A DNA stretch of 39,256 nt from JAAFHN01 sp031421855 (GTDB taxonomy: Bacteria; Pseudomonadota; Gammaproteobacteria; Burkholderiales; Burkholderiaceae_C). The number at the start of each line of letters is the position of its first letter. Positions within the stretch are counted from its first letter, which is position 1. The translations under genes and the position numbers were made by a program. Below the pieces are notes generated by a model. The model ran no database searches, had not been told where the DNA came from, and was given only the letters and a program-made list of their open reading frames with translations. The stretch covers positions 1-39,256 of the forward strand of contig JANOPN010000013.1 in the NCBI GenBank assembly GCA_031421855.1. The letters run 5' to 3'. Of this stretch, positions 1-9,195 are shown piece by piece.

Positions 1-402
1 GACCTGCTGGTTGACGTAACGCGCCAAGGCCTCGCCTTTGAGCACGCCCCGATTGAACAGCGGAAGCGTCCAATCGGTGATCGTGGCTTCGTCCATGGCC
101 AATGCGGTTTGGTGCAGTTGCCCCGCCGTTTTGCCACTTGCATACAGGGCCGCGACCAAACTGCCCGCTGACGTGCCTAAAACCATGTCGACTTTGATGC
201 CAGCCTCTTCCAGGGCCTGAATCACACCGACGTGGGCAAAACCGCGTGCGGCTCCTCCGCCGAGTGCGAGCCCAACGATGGGCGCACGCTTGAGTGCTTG
301 TGCGGGTATCACCACCGGCGTGACGATTGGTGGCGCGACCGGCGGCGGCGTCGCACAGCCAACCAAGATACCACCGACAACGCAAGTGAGAACAATTCGC
401 AT
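1..402 (-). CDS. Patatin-like phospholipase family lipoprotein, C-terminal part cut off by window edge
   Basis: Patatin-like serine hydrolase of the RssA type, probably a lipid acyl hydrolase. Reading in from the ATG at 402 gives 134 residues, open at the window edge. The first 16 residues form a short signal peptide ending in a lipobox (ILVGC), so the protein is likely a membrane-anchored lipoprotein. A Pro/Val-rich stretch follows, then the oxyanion-hole motif LGGGAARGFAHVG and the nucleophile elbow GTSAGS. The catalytic Asp of the Ser-Asp dyad would lie beyond the window. It is divergent from the binding-protein gene at 490, with 87 bp between the starts. The family call is firm; the substrate is unknown. 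Confidence 0.88.
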   Translation of the reverse strand, partial: MRIVLTCVVGGILVGCATPPPVAPPIVTPVVIPAQALKRAPIVGLALGGGAARGFAHVGVIQALEEAGIKVDMVLGTSAGSLVAALYASGKTAGQLHQTALAMDEATITDWTLPLFNRGVLKGEALARYVNQQV

Positions 403-489
403 TCGTGGTACACTGCCAACCTTGTTGAGAACCTTGTTGTTTGACGGGATCTCGCCCTTGCAAATCAATGTCATGGTTTTGGAGTCTTC

Positions 490-1581
490 ATGTTTAAGCG
501 CACCGCCTCGTCCGGTTTTAACCCATTAGCCAGCACACTCGCCCTGGCCGCAGCAGCATTGATGTCGCTGATTGGCGCACCGCATGCCACAGCCCAAGAA
601 CAGGTGCTGAACCTGTATTCTGCACGCCACTACTCGACCGATGAAGCTTTGTACAACAACTTCACCAAAGCAACTGGCATCAAAATCAACCGGGTTGATG
701 CGGAAGATGCCGGCATTTTGGCGCGGCTCAAAGCCGAAGGCAGTGCGTCGCCAGCAGACGTGATTTTGCTGGTGGATGCCGCTCGCCTTTGGCGCGGCGA
801 ACAAGACGGTTTGTTTTCGCCGGTTAGCTCCGTCATTCTTGGCGGCGCGATTCCAGAACAATACAAAGGCAAAGCCACGGTCGAAGGCACGCCGTGGTTT
901 GGGTTTTCGACCCGCGCACGAGTTGTGGTGTTCGACAAAACCAAAGTCAAAGCAGAAGACGTCGACACCTACGAGGAGCTGGCCGAGCCAAAAAACTTGG
1001 GCAAACTGTGCACCCGAAGCGGCAGCCACCCCTACAACCTCAGCTTGTTCGGCGCTGTTCGCGAGCACCTGAGCTCTGACGCAGCGACCGAAACCTGGCT
1101 CAAAGGCTTGGTCACCAACATGGCCCGCGCGCCCAAGGGCGGCGACACGGATCAAATTCGCGCCGTTGCAGCGGGCGAATGCGCGGTCGCCATCACCAAC
1201 ACGTACTACCTGGCCCGCTTGATCAAAAGCACAAAGCCTGAAGACATCGCAGTCATGGACAAAATCGGCGTGAGCTTTCCGAACCAACAGACTTTTGGTA
1301 CACACGTCAACATCGCAGGCGGTGCGGTCGCAAAGCACGCCAAAAACCGCGTAGCCGCGGTGAAGTTTTTGGAATACTTGGCCAGCCCAGAGGCTCAGAA
1401 CTACTTTGCCAACGGCAACAACGAGTGGCCCACCGCGCGAGGCGTGACCGCAAACAACCCGGCGCTCACCACCATGTTGGGCGGTAAAACGACGTTTAAA
1501 TCGGAGACGATATCGTCAAACACCGTTGGGGCGAACCAAGTCAAAATCCAACAGATGCTGGACCGCGTCGGCTACAAGTAG
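490..1581 (+). CDS. Periplasmic iron(III)-type ABC transporter substrate-binding protein (FutA/IdiA/FbpA family)
   Basis: Solute-binding protein, 363 residues, expected to capture ferric iron in the periplasm for an ABC importer. A Sec signal peptide is visible (hydrophobic residues about 13-30, likely cleavage after ATA at 35). The mature protein opens with NLYSARHYSTDEALY, the family signature in which the Tyr residues help bind iron. A Tyr pair at 239-240 (NTYYLARL) matches the C-terminal iron-ligand tyrosines. GGAG lies just upstream of the ATG at 490. No permease or ATPase gene is adjacent, so its partners must be encoded elsewhere. The call rests on recognised motifs; metal specificity is inferred from the family. 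Confidence 0.9.
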   Translation: MFKRTASSGFNPLASTLALAAAALMSLIGAPHATAQEQVLNLYSARHYSTDEALYNNFTKATGIKINRVDAEDAGILARLKAEGSASPADVILLVDAARLWRGEQDGLFSPVSSVILGGAIPEQYKGKATVEGTPWFGFSTRARVVVFDKTKVKAEDVDTYEELAEPKNLGKLCTRSGSHPYNLSLFGAVREHLSSDAATETWLKGLVTNMARAPKGGDTDQIRAVAAGECAVAITNTYYLARLIKSTKPEDIAVMDKIGVSFPNQQTFGTHVNIAGGAVAKHAKNRVAAVKFLEYLASPEAQNYFANGNNEWPTARGVTANNPALTTMLGGKTTFKSETISSNTVGANQVKIQQMLDRVGYK

Positions 1582-1602
1582 TCCGCTAGCAATCTCGGAT
1601 AA

Positions 1603-1638
1603 TGTGGGGTTGACGTTCGCGCTGACGTCAACCTCACA
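1603..1638 (+). terminator. Strong hairpin between binding-protein and SDR genes
   Basis: Positions 1603-1616 and 1625-1638 form a 14-bp stem with one mismatch around an 8-nt loop. Only a short T run (TTTT) follows, a few bases downstream. It may be an attenuated terminator for the gene ending at 1581 or a structured leader for the gene at 1659; the sequence alone does not decide. Confidence 0.5.
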
Positions 1639-1658
1639 ACCGTTTTAGGACACACGCA

Positions 1659-2417
1659 ATGGACATCGCAAAAAAAGTTTTCATCGTCACCGGCGGCGCA
1701 TCAGGCCTGGGTGAAGGCACCGCACGCATGCTGGCTGACAAGGGCGGTTTGGTCGTCATTGCAGACATGAATGCCGAAAAAGGCGAGGCCATTGCGGCCA
1801 GCATCGGCGGCGCATTTGTGAAATGCGACGTGACCAGCGAAGCCGACGGTCAAGCCGTCGTTGCCAAGGCGACTTCAATGGGCAAACTGATGGGTTTAAT
1901 CAATTGTGCGGGTATCGCCAGCGCCGAGAGAACGGTGGGCAAGAACGGTCCACACAACTTTGAGGCATTTAAACGAACAGTGTCGATCAACCTCTTTGGC
2001 AGTTTCAACATGATTCGCTTGGCCGCCGACGCCATGGCAAAAAATGAGCAAGAGCCCACCCTTGAGCGCGGCTGCGTGATCAACACCGCATCGGTCGCAG
2101 CTTATGACGGCCAAATCGGCCAAGCTGCTTACAGCGCCAGCAAGGGCGGCATTGTCGGCATGACCTTGCCGATTGCACGCGATTTGTCAAAAATCGGCAT
2201 TCGCGTGATGACGATTGCCCCCGGCATCATGGGCACGCCCATGATGTTTGGCATGCCGCAAGACGTGCAAGACGCGCTGGCCGCAGCCGTGCCCTTCCCC
2301 AGCCGATTGGGCACGCCTACCGACTACGCCAAGCTGGCGATCCACATCTTGGAAAACGACTTGCTCAACGGCGAGACCATCCGCTTGGATGGTGCGATTC
2401 GCCTCGCACCAAAGTAA
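1659..2417 (+). CDS. SDR-family 3-hydroxyacyl-CoA dehydrogenase (type II / HSD10-like)
   Basis: Classical short-chain dehydrogenase of 252 residues, expected to oxidise 3-hydroxyacyl-CoA (or a short 2-methyl-3-hydroxyacyl-CoA) with NAD. The NAD-binding TGGASGLG is at 11-18 and the structural NCAG at 82-85. The catalytic set is Ser145, Tyr158 and Lys162 (YSASKGG), followed by the PGIMGTPM segment typical of HSD17B10-like enzymes. Length is normal. AGGA precedes the ATG at 1659. It stands alone between a binding-protein gene and the oppositely oriented anmK, so context gives no pathway. The subfamily is judged from overall resemblance; another SDR substrate remains possible. Confidence 0.88.
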   Translation: MDIAKKVFIVTGGASGLGEGTARMLADKGGLVVIADMNAEKGEAIAASIGGAFVKCDVTSEADGQAVVAKATSMGKLMGLINCAGIASAERTVGKNGPHNFEAFKRTVSINLFGSFNMIRLAADAMAKNEQEPTLERGCVINTASVAAYDGQIGQAAYSASKGGIVGMTLPIARDLSKIGIRVMTIAPGIMGTPMMFGMPQDVQDALAAAVPFPSRLGTPTDYAKLAIHILENDLLNGETIRLDGAIRLAPK

Positions 2418-2421
2418 GCTG

Positions 2422-3630
2422 CTAGCCTGGCAAGGAAATTTTTCCCATCGACACCGATGGGATGCCGCGCCGGGTGCCGAAGTCGGATTCACCGCCGGCC
2501 ACAGATTCGTTGGCCAAGACCGCAAACAAAACCGCCTCTTTTGCATCGCCTGCGATGCCAAGGATGTCGGTTTTTTCAAACGCAGCACTTAGCCGTTCTC
2601 TGATGGATGCCATGAGTAGCGGATTGTGTGCGCCGCCACCCGAGCAATAAACGCATGTTTGATCTGCACGGAGTCCCGCTCGTTCCAAACAGTCGCCAAT
2701 GGCCCGCGCAATGGTCTCAGCACTGAAAAGCGTGAGGGTGGCCAGCACATCGTGCGCTGACAGCGCCAGTGTGGCGCTCGCGGCTTGGGCGCGCTGCAAA
2801 AAGTCCAAGTTAAACAGCTCGGGACCGGTGGTTTTGGGAAAGCTGTGGTCAAAAAATGCGTCACTTTTCAACGCAGCAAGCAGCCCCGCATGCGCACAAC
2901 CTTGCCGAGCCAAAGCAGAATCGCGATCAAAAGCCAGCGGTGCGAAGTGGGTTCGTGTGTAGGCGTCGAGCAGTGTGTTGCCCGGCCCAGTGTCGGTCAC
3001 GAAGACTTGGGTTGGGTCCATGCTGCCAGGTAAAAACGTGAAGTTGGCGATACCACCCATGTTGAGCATGATGCGGTTTTGGCCCGGCTTGCCAAACAAA
3101 AAGTAGTCGCCGTACACCGCAAGCGGCGCACCTTCTCCGCCGGCGGCCACGTGCTTTTGCCGAAAATCAGACAGCGTGATGATGCCGGTTTTGACCGCAA
3201 TGTGGTCGCCATCGCCAATTTGCAAGGTGGCATTGCCAAACCGCGCGACGCCGTGCAATGCTTTGGGCGCGTGCATGACGGTTTGGCCGTGCGACGCGAT
3301 CAAGTCCACGCTCTTGGCGTCAATGCCCCAATCAGCAAGACAGCTCAGCAACATGTCGGCATGAAGGCCGCCGATCCAAGCGTTAAGGAGCACGAGGTGT
3401 TGAAAATCAATCGTCTTTTTCGCAAAAACCGTGCGAATTTCGTCCTTGACGTCGTCCGCATAGTCAACTGTTTTGAATTGAAGCACCTGAAGCTGCGTGT
3501 GCTCGCCAGAGCCAGAAACCTCGCAAAGCGCGACATCCAAGCCGTCGAGCGACGTACCCGACATCAGGCCGATGATTCGCCGGGTGGGCTTGCCCGCGAT
3601 CAGGTGCAGTATTTGGATGTGTTTATTCAT
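2422..3630 (-). CDS. anmK: Anhydro-N-acetylmuramic acid kinase
   Basis: AnmK converts 1,6-anhydro-MurNAc and ATP to MurNAc-6-phosphate during cytoplasmic peptidoglycan recycling. The 402-residue product carries MSGTSLDG at 23-30, the phosphate-binding signature of the family. It also has a DTGPGN motif and a CSGGGAHN segment typical of the ASKHA fold. The roughly 20-residue lead before the signature is a little longer than usual, so a later start is possible, but no better one is evident. The gene is convergent with the SDR gene, whose stop is only 4 bp away. A copy of the dispersed repeat lies upstream at 3691-3736. Confidence 0.95.
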   Translation of the reverse strand: MNKHIQILHLIAGKPTRRIIGLMSGTSLDGLDVALCEVSGSGEHTQLQVLQFKTVDYADDVKDEIRTVFAKKTIDFQHLVLLNAWIGGLHADMLLSCLADWGIDAKSVDLIASHGQTVMHAPKALHGVARFGNATLQIGDGDHIAVKTGIITLSDFRQKHVAAGGEGAPLAVYGDYFLFGKPGQNRIMLNMGGIANFTFLPGSMDPTQVFVTDTGPGNTLLDAYTRTHFAPLAFDRDSALARQGCAHAGLLAALKSDAFFDHSFPKTTGPELFNLDFLQRAQAASATLALSAHDVLATLTLFSAETIARAIGDCLERAGLRADQTCVYCSGGGAHNPLLMASIRERLSAAFEKTDILGIAGDAKEAVLFAVLANESVAGGESDFGTRRGIPSVSMGKISLPG

Positions 3631-3690
3631 AGGTCGATCCGTGGAATTTTAAGTCCAAGGATCGCGACAAATCCATCCGTCACTTAACTA

Positions 3691-3736
3691 TTGATAGCAT
3701 CAAACCCGATGAATCCGGCGACCAAGGTCGAATATC
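3691..3736 (+). repeat. Dispersed ~48-bp repeat, copy R1
   Basis: Starts TTGATAGCATCAAACCC and continues through GATGAATCCGGCGACCAAG. It aligns essentially without gaps to the other copies in this window and lies between the start of anmK and the end of the DUF1501 gene. Confidence 0.85.
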
Positions 3737-3749
3737 AACCCAAAAATGA

Positions 3750-5195
3750 TCAAAACAGGCCCAAAGTGCCTTGATTGAAGCGCCCGATGTTGGGGAAGAC
3801 ACGGCTCATGTTGGTCGGCGTTACGCCGAACCAGGTCGCCAGCTCCGAGCCCAGCATGTCCACCGATGTGGTTGGCAACAAGCGGCCTTGGCCGACATCG
3901 TCCGATGTACCCACGCCCGTTGCCGGGGCCTTACCCCAAAACTGCTGGCCCTTCACGGCTCCGCCGACAACAAAATGATGGCTACCCCAACCGTGGTCAG
4001 AGCCGTCCCCGTTGGATGTCAAGGTGCGTCCAAAGTCAGACGCAGTGAAGGTGGTGACTTGGTTGGAGACACCCAAGGCCTCGGTGGCGTCGTAAAAACT
4101 CTTGATCGCGCCTGACACATTGGTGAGCAAGCCCGGGTGTTGGGCAACCAAAAAGTCATGCAAATCAAAGCCACCAATGCTCACAAAAAACACCTGACGC
4201 TTGGCGCCCAAGGCGGTGCGTGCAGCAATAATTTTCGCAACCATTTGCATCTGCACAGCCAACGAGTTATCTGTCGAAAATGGCGTCGTCAATGCGGGGG
4301 TGGTCGCCAAGGCTGTTGTGAGCTGGGCTTCAGCTTCAACGGCACGTTTCATCACCCGCGTGTGCTCCGACTCCATCAAGTGGCTGCGCGGCGCCTGCGT
4401 CAGCTCGCGCAGCGCGGTCGAGACGGCGCTTGAGCCGTAAATGGACCCAGCGGCCGCGTTGAGTTTGACCGCCCCGGCGCTGTTGACCTGGTACTGCACC
4501 GACTCCAAGCCACTCATGTAGACAGCGTTGCCACTGACGTTGATGCAAGTGAATGTGCCTGTGCTGTTGCCATTGAGAAACAAGTCACCCATGCGGCCGC
4601 CCCAGCCGGAGGTCGCTCCCTCGGCCAGACTCGATTGCCAAACCGATTGCTGATCGTTATGCGAGAACAACTTGGGTGGCAATGGCACGCTTTTGGCGTT
4701 GTACTGGGCCAAAGTGGTCGGTGCAGCCAGCGTGCCGGCATTGAGCAAAATGCCGGCTTTGCCAGCGGCAAACAGGCTTTGAATGCCTGTGAGTTGCGGC
4801 GCGAGTGCAAATTGCCGACCCGATGGCAATGCGTTCGTGGCATCGGCCCGAGCGGTCAAAGTCAGCAACTGGTCGCGCGGCGTTGTCAATGCGGCGCGAA
4901 TGCCAGCGTAGGTGTTGTAGTTGGTTTGGTCGAACGGCACGACGGTGTTGCCATAGTCGTTGCCACCGTACATGAATAGGCAAACCAGGGCCTTGTAATC
5001 CGCTGGAGCGCTTTGCGCGGCGGCCTCCGACAGGGCCGCGAGGTTCATGGCCCAAGGCGCGGCGGCCCCGGCAATCGAAACCGCTGCGCTGCGGCGCAAA
5101 AACTCGCGTCGCTGCAAATTGTTGATTCCTTGCGCGACATTGACACGATGCCCGCTCGACCGTGAGTCGCCACCGAAATTTGATTGATTGCTCAT
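3750..5195 (-). CDS. DUF1501 domain-containing protein with Tat signal
   Basis: Secreted DUF1501 protein, 481 residues, of unknown biochemical function; the family has a sulfatase/alkaline-phosphatase-like fold by published classification. A twin-arginine signal is clear (RREFLRR at 29-35, hydrophobic segment, likely cleavage near residue 60), implying export of a folded protein. The mature start contains LVCLFMYGGNDYGN, typical of the family, and SDFGRT and DHGWG motifs lie later. AAGGA sits just upstream of the ATG at 5195. It follows the DUF1800 gene by 12 bp, a very common pairing that suggests the two proteins act together at the cell envelope. Confidence 0.92.
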   Translation of the reverse strand: MSNQSNFGGDSRSSGHRVNVAQGINNLQRREFLRRSAAVSIAGAAAPWAMNLAALSEAAAQSAPADYKALVCLFMYGGNDYGNTVVPFDQTNYNTYAGIRAALTTPRDQLLTLTARADATNALPSGRQFALAPQLTGIQSLFAAGKAGILLNAGTLAAPTTLAQYNAKSVPLPPKLFSHNDQQSVWQSSLAEGATSGWGGRMGDLFLNGNSTGTFTCINVSGNAVYMSGLESVQYQVNSAGAVKLNAAAGSIYGSSAVSTALRELTQAPRSHLMESEHTRVMKRAVEAEAQLTTALATTPALTTPFSTDNSLAVQMQMVAKIIAARTALGAKRQVFFVSIGGFDLHDFLVAQHPGLLTNVSGAIKSFYDATEALGVSNQVTTFTASDFGRTLTSNGDGSDHGWGSHHFVVGGAVKGQQFWGKAPATGVGTSDDVGQGRLLPTTSVDMLGSELATWFGVTPTNMSRVFPNIGRFNQGTLGLF

Positions 5196-5207
5196 GGGGT
5201 GGCTTCC

Positions 5208-7115
5208 TTATTTTTGAACCAAGTACTCAGGTGCGCACATCACCAGCAAGATGGCGGCGTTCACGCGGCTGAGCTTTTGGGCGTCGGTTGCGACATTCAT
5301 TGCGTTCACGGCGCCAACAATCGTGGTGCGGGTGGCACCTGACAGTTGCCCCGCAGCGAGGCTGAGGTTGAGTTTGTCAACCAAGGCCCCGGCATCGACC
5401 GCCATTGGAGTCAGTGAGCTGTAGTCGGCCTTGATCTCGCCCACGCCATTTTGGATGACGGTTTGCATCCAATTGGCGTAGCCCACCACACTGGACTCGT
5501 TTGTGATTTGGAATTCTGGCGCCGCCAAGCCTTGGTTGCCCAAACTCGTGTTGGGCGGCAGGTAACCGGGTCGAAAGAAGTTAAACACCGACGGGGCGCG
5601 CAGTGGGCTCTGGCCCAATCGCGTGCTGGGGCTGCTGGTGTCGCCCGCATTCCAAAGTCCGGTGGGCGACGTGGCGCCAAAGGTACGCGCCCATTGGACA
5701 AAGCGAAGAACAGGCTCACGCAGCTTGCCCGCCGTGTTACTGGCCCCTGACGCGGCCGACGAGCGCGCTTCAACGTCCAACAAAACTGCCTTGATCACCG
5801 CCTTAAGATCACCCCGAGCGCCCTGTCCGTTGTTCGCAAACGCGGCTGACACACGCGCCACATACGCAGGGCTTGGGTTAGACGTGACAAGCCTCTGAAT
5901 GAGTTGCCGTCCGATGAATGGGCCGACATTGGGATGCGCTGCAATCACATCAAGTGCGGTTTTCAACTCGGCATTGGCGCTTGCCGTGGTTGCTGCCGCC
6001 GCCGGGATGGTTGTACCCAAAAACGTTTTGGCATCTGGCGAGTGGCGAGTGGCGTTTGGGATCATCGATCGGCGAACATAGGCCACATCAAGCGAACCCG
6101 CCCCAGATGGCGCGCCGTCGTAGTCCCAACCCGTGAGCGCACGCGCCAAGCCGGTGATGCTGGCCTGGTCGTAGCTATCAAGCAACTGAGTGCCGCTGCG
6201 TCGAGGCGTGCCGTCGGCGTCCAACACGTTTAGACCCAGGCTGAACAGTTGCAAAACTTCGCGGGCGTAGTTTTCGTCAGGCTCGCGCCCCCGGCCGTCG
6301 GCTTTTTGATTGCCGCGCATGTTCAGGTACACCCCCATGGCACTGGACAAGGTCACATCGTCAAGCAGTTTTCGATAGCTTCCAAAAGCGTTGGCCTCCA
6401 AAACATCGACATACGCGGCGACATGTAATCCGCGCCAGTTCACCGGCAGCCCAGCCATCGAGACAACCATGATCTCGCTCAAAGCCAAGGTCACGCGTTG
6501 GCGCAAAACGTCGGGCGACGACATGAGTTTGCGCCACAAGCTGTTGTCAACACCGTTGAAATTGAAACGATTGGCATCAACCACGTAGCCGCGCGCGACC
6601 ATCCAATCCCAGTGACCTTGAGTGGTTGGTGCGTCGAACTGCTGATCTATCCACGCCGCATAACCCAACGACTGAACTCGTGCAACTTCGGCGTCAGTAG
6701 CGCCCAGAGCAGCCTGCCCCAAAAACCGGATGGCATCGGCAGCCGAGATATTGACTGCCGGCGGCGGAGCTGGTGTCGGCGCGGGCGGCGGTGGCACTGG
6801 AACGGGCGCCGGCACCGGGGTCGGCGTCGGGGTCGGAGCGGGCACAGGCGTCGGGGTCGGCGCGGGCACAGGCGCTGGGGCCAGTGGTGTCGCGCCAATG
6901 GGCGCTGGTGACGGCGATCCACCGCCGCCGCATGCCGCAAGCACGGCAGCAGCGAGTGCGTTCAGGGCTAGTAAGCGCGGCCGAATCACGGTTGGCGCTT
7001 TGACCTCGGGTGCTGGCTCTGGGGTAATCCCTGGGTCGCTTGGCGAGCGTGTGAATGGCTCAAATGTGGCGCTGCAAGCTGTGGAATTTGGACCGGTGTT
7101 GTCTAGCATGGGCAT
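5208..7115 (-). CDS. DUF1800 domain-containing protein, probable lipoprotein
   Basis: DUF1800 protein, 635 residues from the ATG at 7115, function unknown. A hydrophobic segment ending in a lipobox (VLAAC, Cys62) is followed by GGGG and a Pro/Thr/Val/Ala-rich linker at about 70-125, then the DUF1800 domain starting near ADAIRFLGQAALGAT. The family motifs DENYAREVLQLFSLG and the late FNFFRPGY are visible. Sixty residues before a lipobox is long; a GTG at 6989 would give a standard lipoprotein signal, so the start is uncertain. It lies directly upstream of the DUF1501 gene and is probably cotranscribed with it. Confidence 0.9.
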   Translation of the reverse strand: MPMLDNTGPNSTACSATFEPFTRSPSDPGITPEPAPEVKAPTVIRPRLLALNALAAAVLAACGGGGSPSPAPIGATPLAPAPVPAPTPTPVPAPTPTPTPVPAPVPVPPPPAPTPAPPPAVNISAADAIRFLGQAALGATDAEVARVQSLGYAAWIDQQFDAPTTQGHWDWMVARGYVVDANRFNFNGVDNSLWRKLMSSPDVLRQRVTLALSEIMVVSMAGLPVNWRGLHVAAYVDVLEANAFGSYRKLLDDVTLSSAMGVYLNMRGNQKADGRGREPDENYAREVLQLFSLGLNVLDADGTPRRSGTQLLDSYDQASITGLARALTGWDYDGAPSGAGSLDVAYVRRSMIPNATRHSPDAKTFLGTTIPAAAATTASANAELKTALDVIAAHPNVGPFIGRQLIQRLVTSNPSPAYVARVSAAFANNGQGARGDLKAVIKAVLLDVEARSSAASGASNTAGKLREPVLRFVQWARTFGATSPTGLWNAGDTSSPSTRLGQSPLRAPSVFNFFRPGYLPPNTSLGNQGLAAPEFQITNESSVVGYANWMQTVIQNGVGEIKADYSSLTPMAVDAGALVDKLNLSLAAGQLSGATRTTIVGAVNAMNVATDAQKLSRVNAAILLVMCAPEYLVQK

Positions 7116-7284
7116 CCTTGAGCCGCGAGGTACCGCAGCTGGTGTCCTAGACTAACGCATCAGCTTGTAAATGGTTCGACACTAAGTTCACGTTATCGAC
7201 TGGTTTTGCAATTGTTTACGTTCAAGCTACAAAACAGCGGAGATGTCTCAAAGCGTTACCAAGTCGGATTCCCAAATTGCTGTG

Positions 7285-8181
7285 TCACCGGCGCAACTTG
7301 GTGAAAGCGCTCACAACACCCAAAACAATTGCGCCAGCTGCCACGCCCACTGCGCCGTCGACGATCAACGGAATGGCGATTGAGCTGACCCCGTCACCGG
7401 CTGCGACACCGTTCAACCAAGTGTAGAGTGGCGGCAAACCGTGAGTCAAAATGCCACCACCCACCAAAAACATGGCGGCGGTCCCCACAACCGACAGGGC
7501 TTTCATCAACCAAGGCGCAAACGCAAGCAATCCGCGCCCGACGCTCGCGGCGGCTTTGCCTTTGCCCAGCAAATACAAGCCCAAATCATCGATTTTGACA
7601 ATGCCCGCAACAATGCCGTACACGCCAACCGTCATCGCAAGCGAGATGATGCTCAACACGGTGAGTTGCTGCGTGAAGCTCGCTGTCGCAACCGTACCCA
7701 AAGAAATCACGATGATTTCAGCCGACAAAATGAAGTCGGTGCGTATTGCGCCCTTGATCTTTTCGCGCTCAAATTGCACCAGGTCAACCTCGGCTTGGCT
7801 GTTGGCGCGCACGATTTCATCGTGATGGGCGTCGACCTCAGCCGCGCTGTGAAGCCATTTGTGAGCGAGCTTCTCAAAACCCTCAAAACACAGATACGCA
7901 CCGCCCGCCATGAGCAACGGCGTCACCAACCAAGGCAAGTAAGCCGATATCGCCAGCGCCGCTGGCACCAAAATGACTTTGTTGAGAAATGAACCCTTGC
8001 AAACGGCCCAAACCACCGGCAACTCCCGGTCAGCTCGCACGCCGGCCACTTGGTTGGCATTGAGTGCGAGATCGTCACCCAAAACACCCGCGGTTTTTTT
8101 GGCGGCGACTTTGGTCATGAGAGCCACGTCGTCCAATAGGGTTGCGATGTCGTCTAAAAGCGTGAATAGTGTGGAAGCCAT
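7285..8181 (-). CDS. DUF808 (YedI-like) inner-membrane protein
   Basis: Polytopic membrane protein of 298 residues matching the DUF808/YedI family, whose function is unknown. The N-terminus (LLDDIATLLDDVA, then MTKVAAKKTAGVLGDDLALN) is diagnostic. Several hydrophobic segments follow, roughly at 90-115, 150-190, 205-240 and 265-295. Length agrees with the family. It precedes the DUF1800 gene by about 170 bp on the same strand and is divergent from the gene at 8293. No RBS stands out before the ATG at 8181. The family call is strong; no role can be inferred from the neighbours. Confidence 0.9.
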   Translation of the reverse strand: MASTLFTLLDDIATLLDDVALMTKVAAKKTAGVLGDDLALNANQVAGVRADRELPVVWAVCKGSFLNKVILVPAALAISAYLPWLVTPLLMAGGAYLCFEGFEKLAHKWLHSAAEVDAHHDEIVRANSQAEVDLVQFEREKIKGAIRTDFILSAEIIVISLGTVATASFTQQLTVLSIISLAMTVGVYGIVAGIVKIDDLGLYLLGKGKAAASVGRGLLAFAPWLMKALSVVGTAAMFLVGGGILTHGLPPLYTWLNGVAAGDGVSSIAIPLIVDGAVGVAAGAIVLGVVSAFTKLRR

Positions 8182-8292
8182 GTCTGAACTTTAGGGCATT
8201 CGGGTGTGAGCCCAGTGACAAAGCACTTCCAAACCATGAAAATGACCCACATCAACCTAAAATTAACGCAGGGCAACGGCCCAGAAACACCG

Positions 8293-9195
8293 ATGAGCAA
8301 CCCAAACACACCAATCGCGCCATTGACGACCCTGAAGCGGCGCAGGCTATTGATTGCCGGCTCTGGCGCAATCGCGTTAAACACCGTCATGGCTAACGCC
8401 CAAGCGCAAGCATTGAAATCCCCAGTTGGTCCAGACTGGGTGGTGGGTGTCATCCCCAACGTCAGCGCTCGGGTGTTGGTTACAAACTACAAGCCTTGGC
8501 GCGAGCAGATGGCCAAAGAAATTGGCGCTGACGTCAGCGTCGTGACCTCATCTGACTTTCGCAAGTTCTACGAGTGCATGGTGTCGAAAGACTACGCGCT
8601 TGCGGTCGCAGCACCCAATGTCGGCAGGCTTGCACAAGTTGATCACAAGTGGGTTCACTTAGCAACCTACGAACCGCAAATCATTGGCTTGCTGGTTCGC
8701 CTCAAATCAAGCTCGTCGAGTAGCGTCAGCACGCTGCGTGGCAAAAAACTGGCGATGTCCAACCCGCAGTCGTTGGTTGCTTTGCGGGGCAACCAGTGGT
8801 TGGTCGATCAAGGCTTGAAGTCAGGCGCGGACTACACGCCGCATCACGCTCGAAACGACGAGAGCTTGGCAACGGTGTTGATCTCGGGAGACGCACCGTT
8901 TGCGATGATGAGCCAAGGCGAATTTCGCGCGGTCAAGTCGCCCTTAATTGAACAACTTGAAGTCGTCACCGAATTTGCACGGGTCCCAGGCTTTTTTGTG
9001 ATGGGCTCGCCCCTGATGGATGCCAACGCACTGCAAGCCTGGCGAAGCGCTTTGCTGAAGTTGACTGATACCGAGCTGGGCAAACAGTTCTCTGCCCTGT
9101 CAGGCGTGCGTCAAATTCGCGCACCGCTTCCCAGCGACATCGACGGCTTGGACGGTGTCTTGGCTGCTACTCGGGCTGCCCTCGCACCTCAATGA
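8293..9195 (+). CDS. PhnD-like phosphate/phosphonate-type periplasmic binding protein
   Basis: Substrate-binding protein of the PhnD / phosphate-phosphite-phosphonate family, about 300 residues from the ATG at 8293. An in-frame start at 8206 would add a non-signal-like lead. An RRR-containing export signal (LKRRRLLIAGSGAIAL) ends near ANAQA and could be Tat or Sec. The mature protein reads WVVGVIPNVSARVLV with FRKFYECMVSKDYALAVAAP, as in PhnD-like proteins. It overlaps the hybrid kinase gene by 4 bp (ATGA) and has no transporter genes nearby. Its likely job is therefore to present a ligand to the kinase sensor domain rather than to feed an importer; this is inference from the coupling. Confidence 0.88.
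   Translation: MSNPNTPIAPLTTLKRRRLLIAGSGAIALNTVMANAQAQALKSPVGPDWVVGVIPNVSARVLVTNYKPWREQMAKEIGADVSVVTSSDFRKFYECMVSKDYALAVAAPNVGRLAQVDHKWVHLATYEPQIIGLLVRLKSSSSSSVSTLRGKKLAMSNPQSLVALRGNQWLVDQGLKSGADYTPHHARNDESLATVLISGDAPFAMMSQGEFRAVKSPLIEQLEVVTEFARVPGFFVMGSPLMDANALQAWRSALLKLTDTELGKQFSALSGVRQIRAPLPSDIDGLDGVLAATRAALAPQ

Noticed and set aside
526..1338. 270-codon open frame on the minus strand opposite the iron-binding protein gene
   Set aside because: Antisense shadow of a clear gene, rich in Cys, Arg, Phe and Gln, with no recognisable domain.
3079..3687. 202-codon open frame on the plus strand opposite anmK
   Set aside because: It is antisense to the well-supported anmK gene and its product is a low-quality Arg/Val-rich translation with no family likeness.
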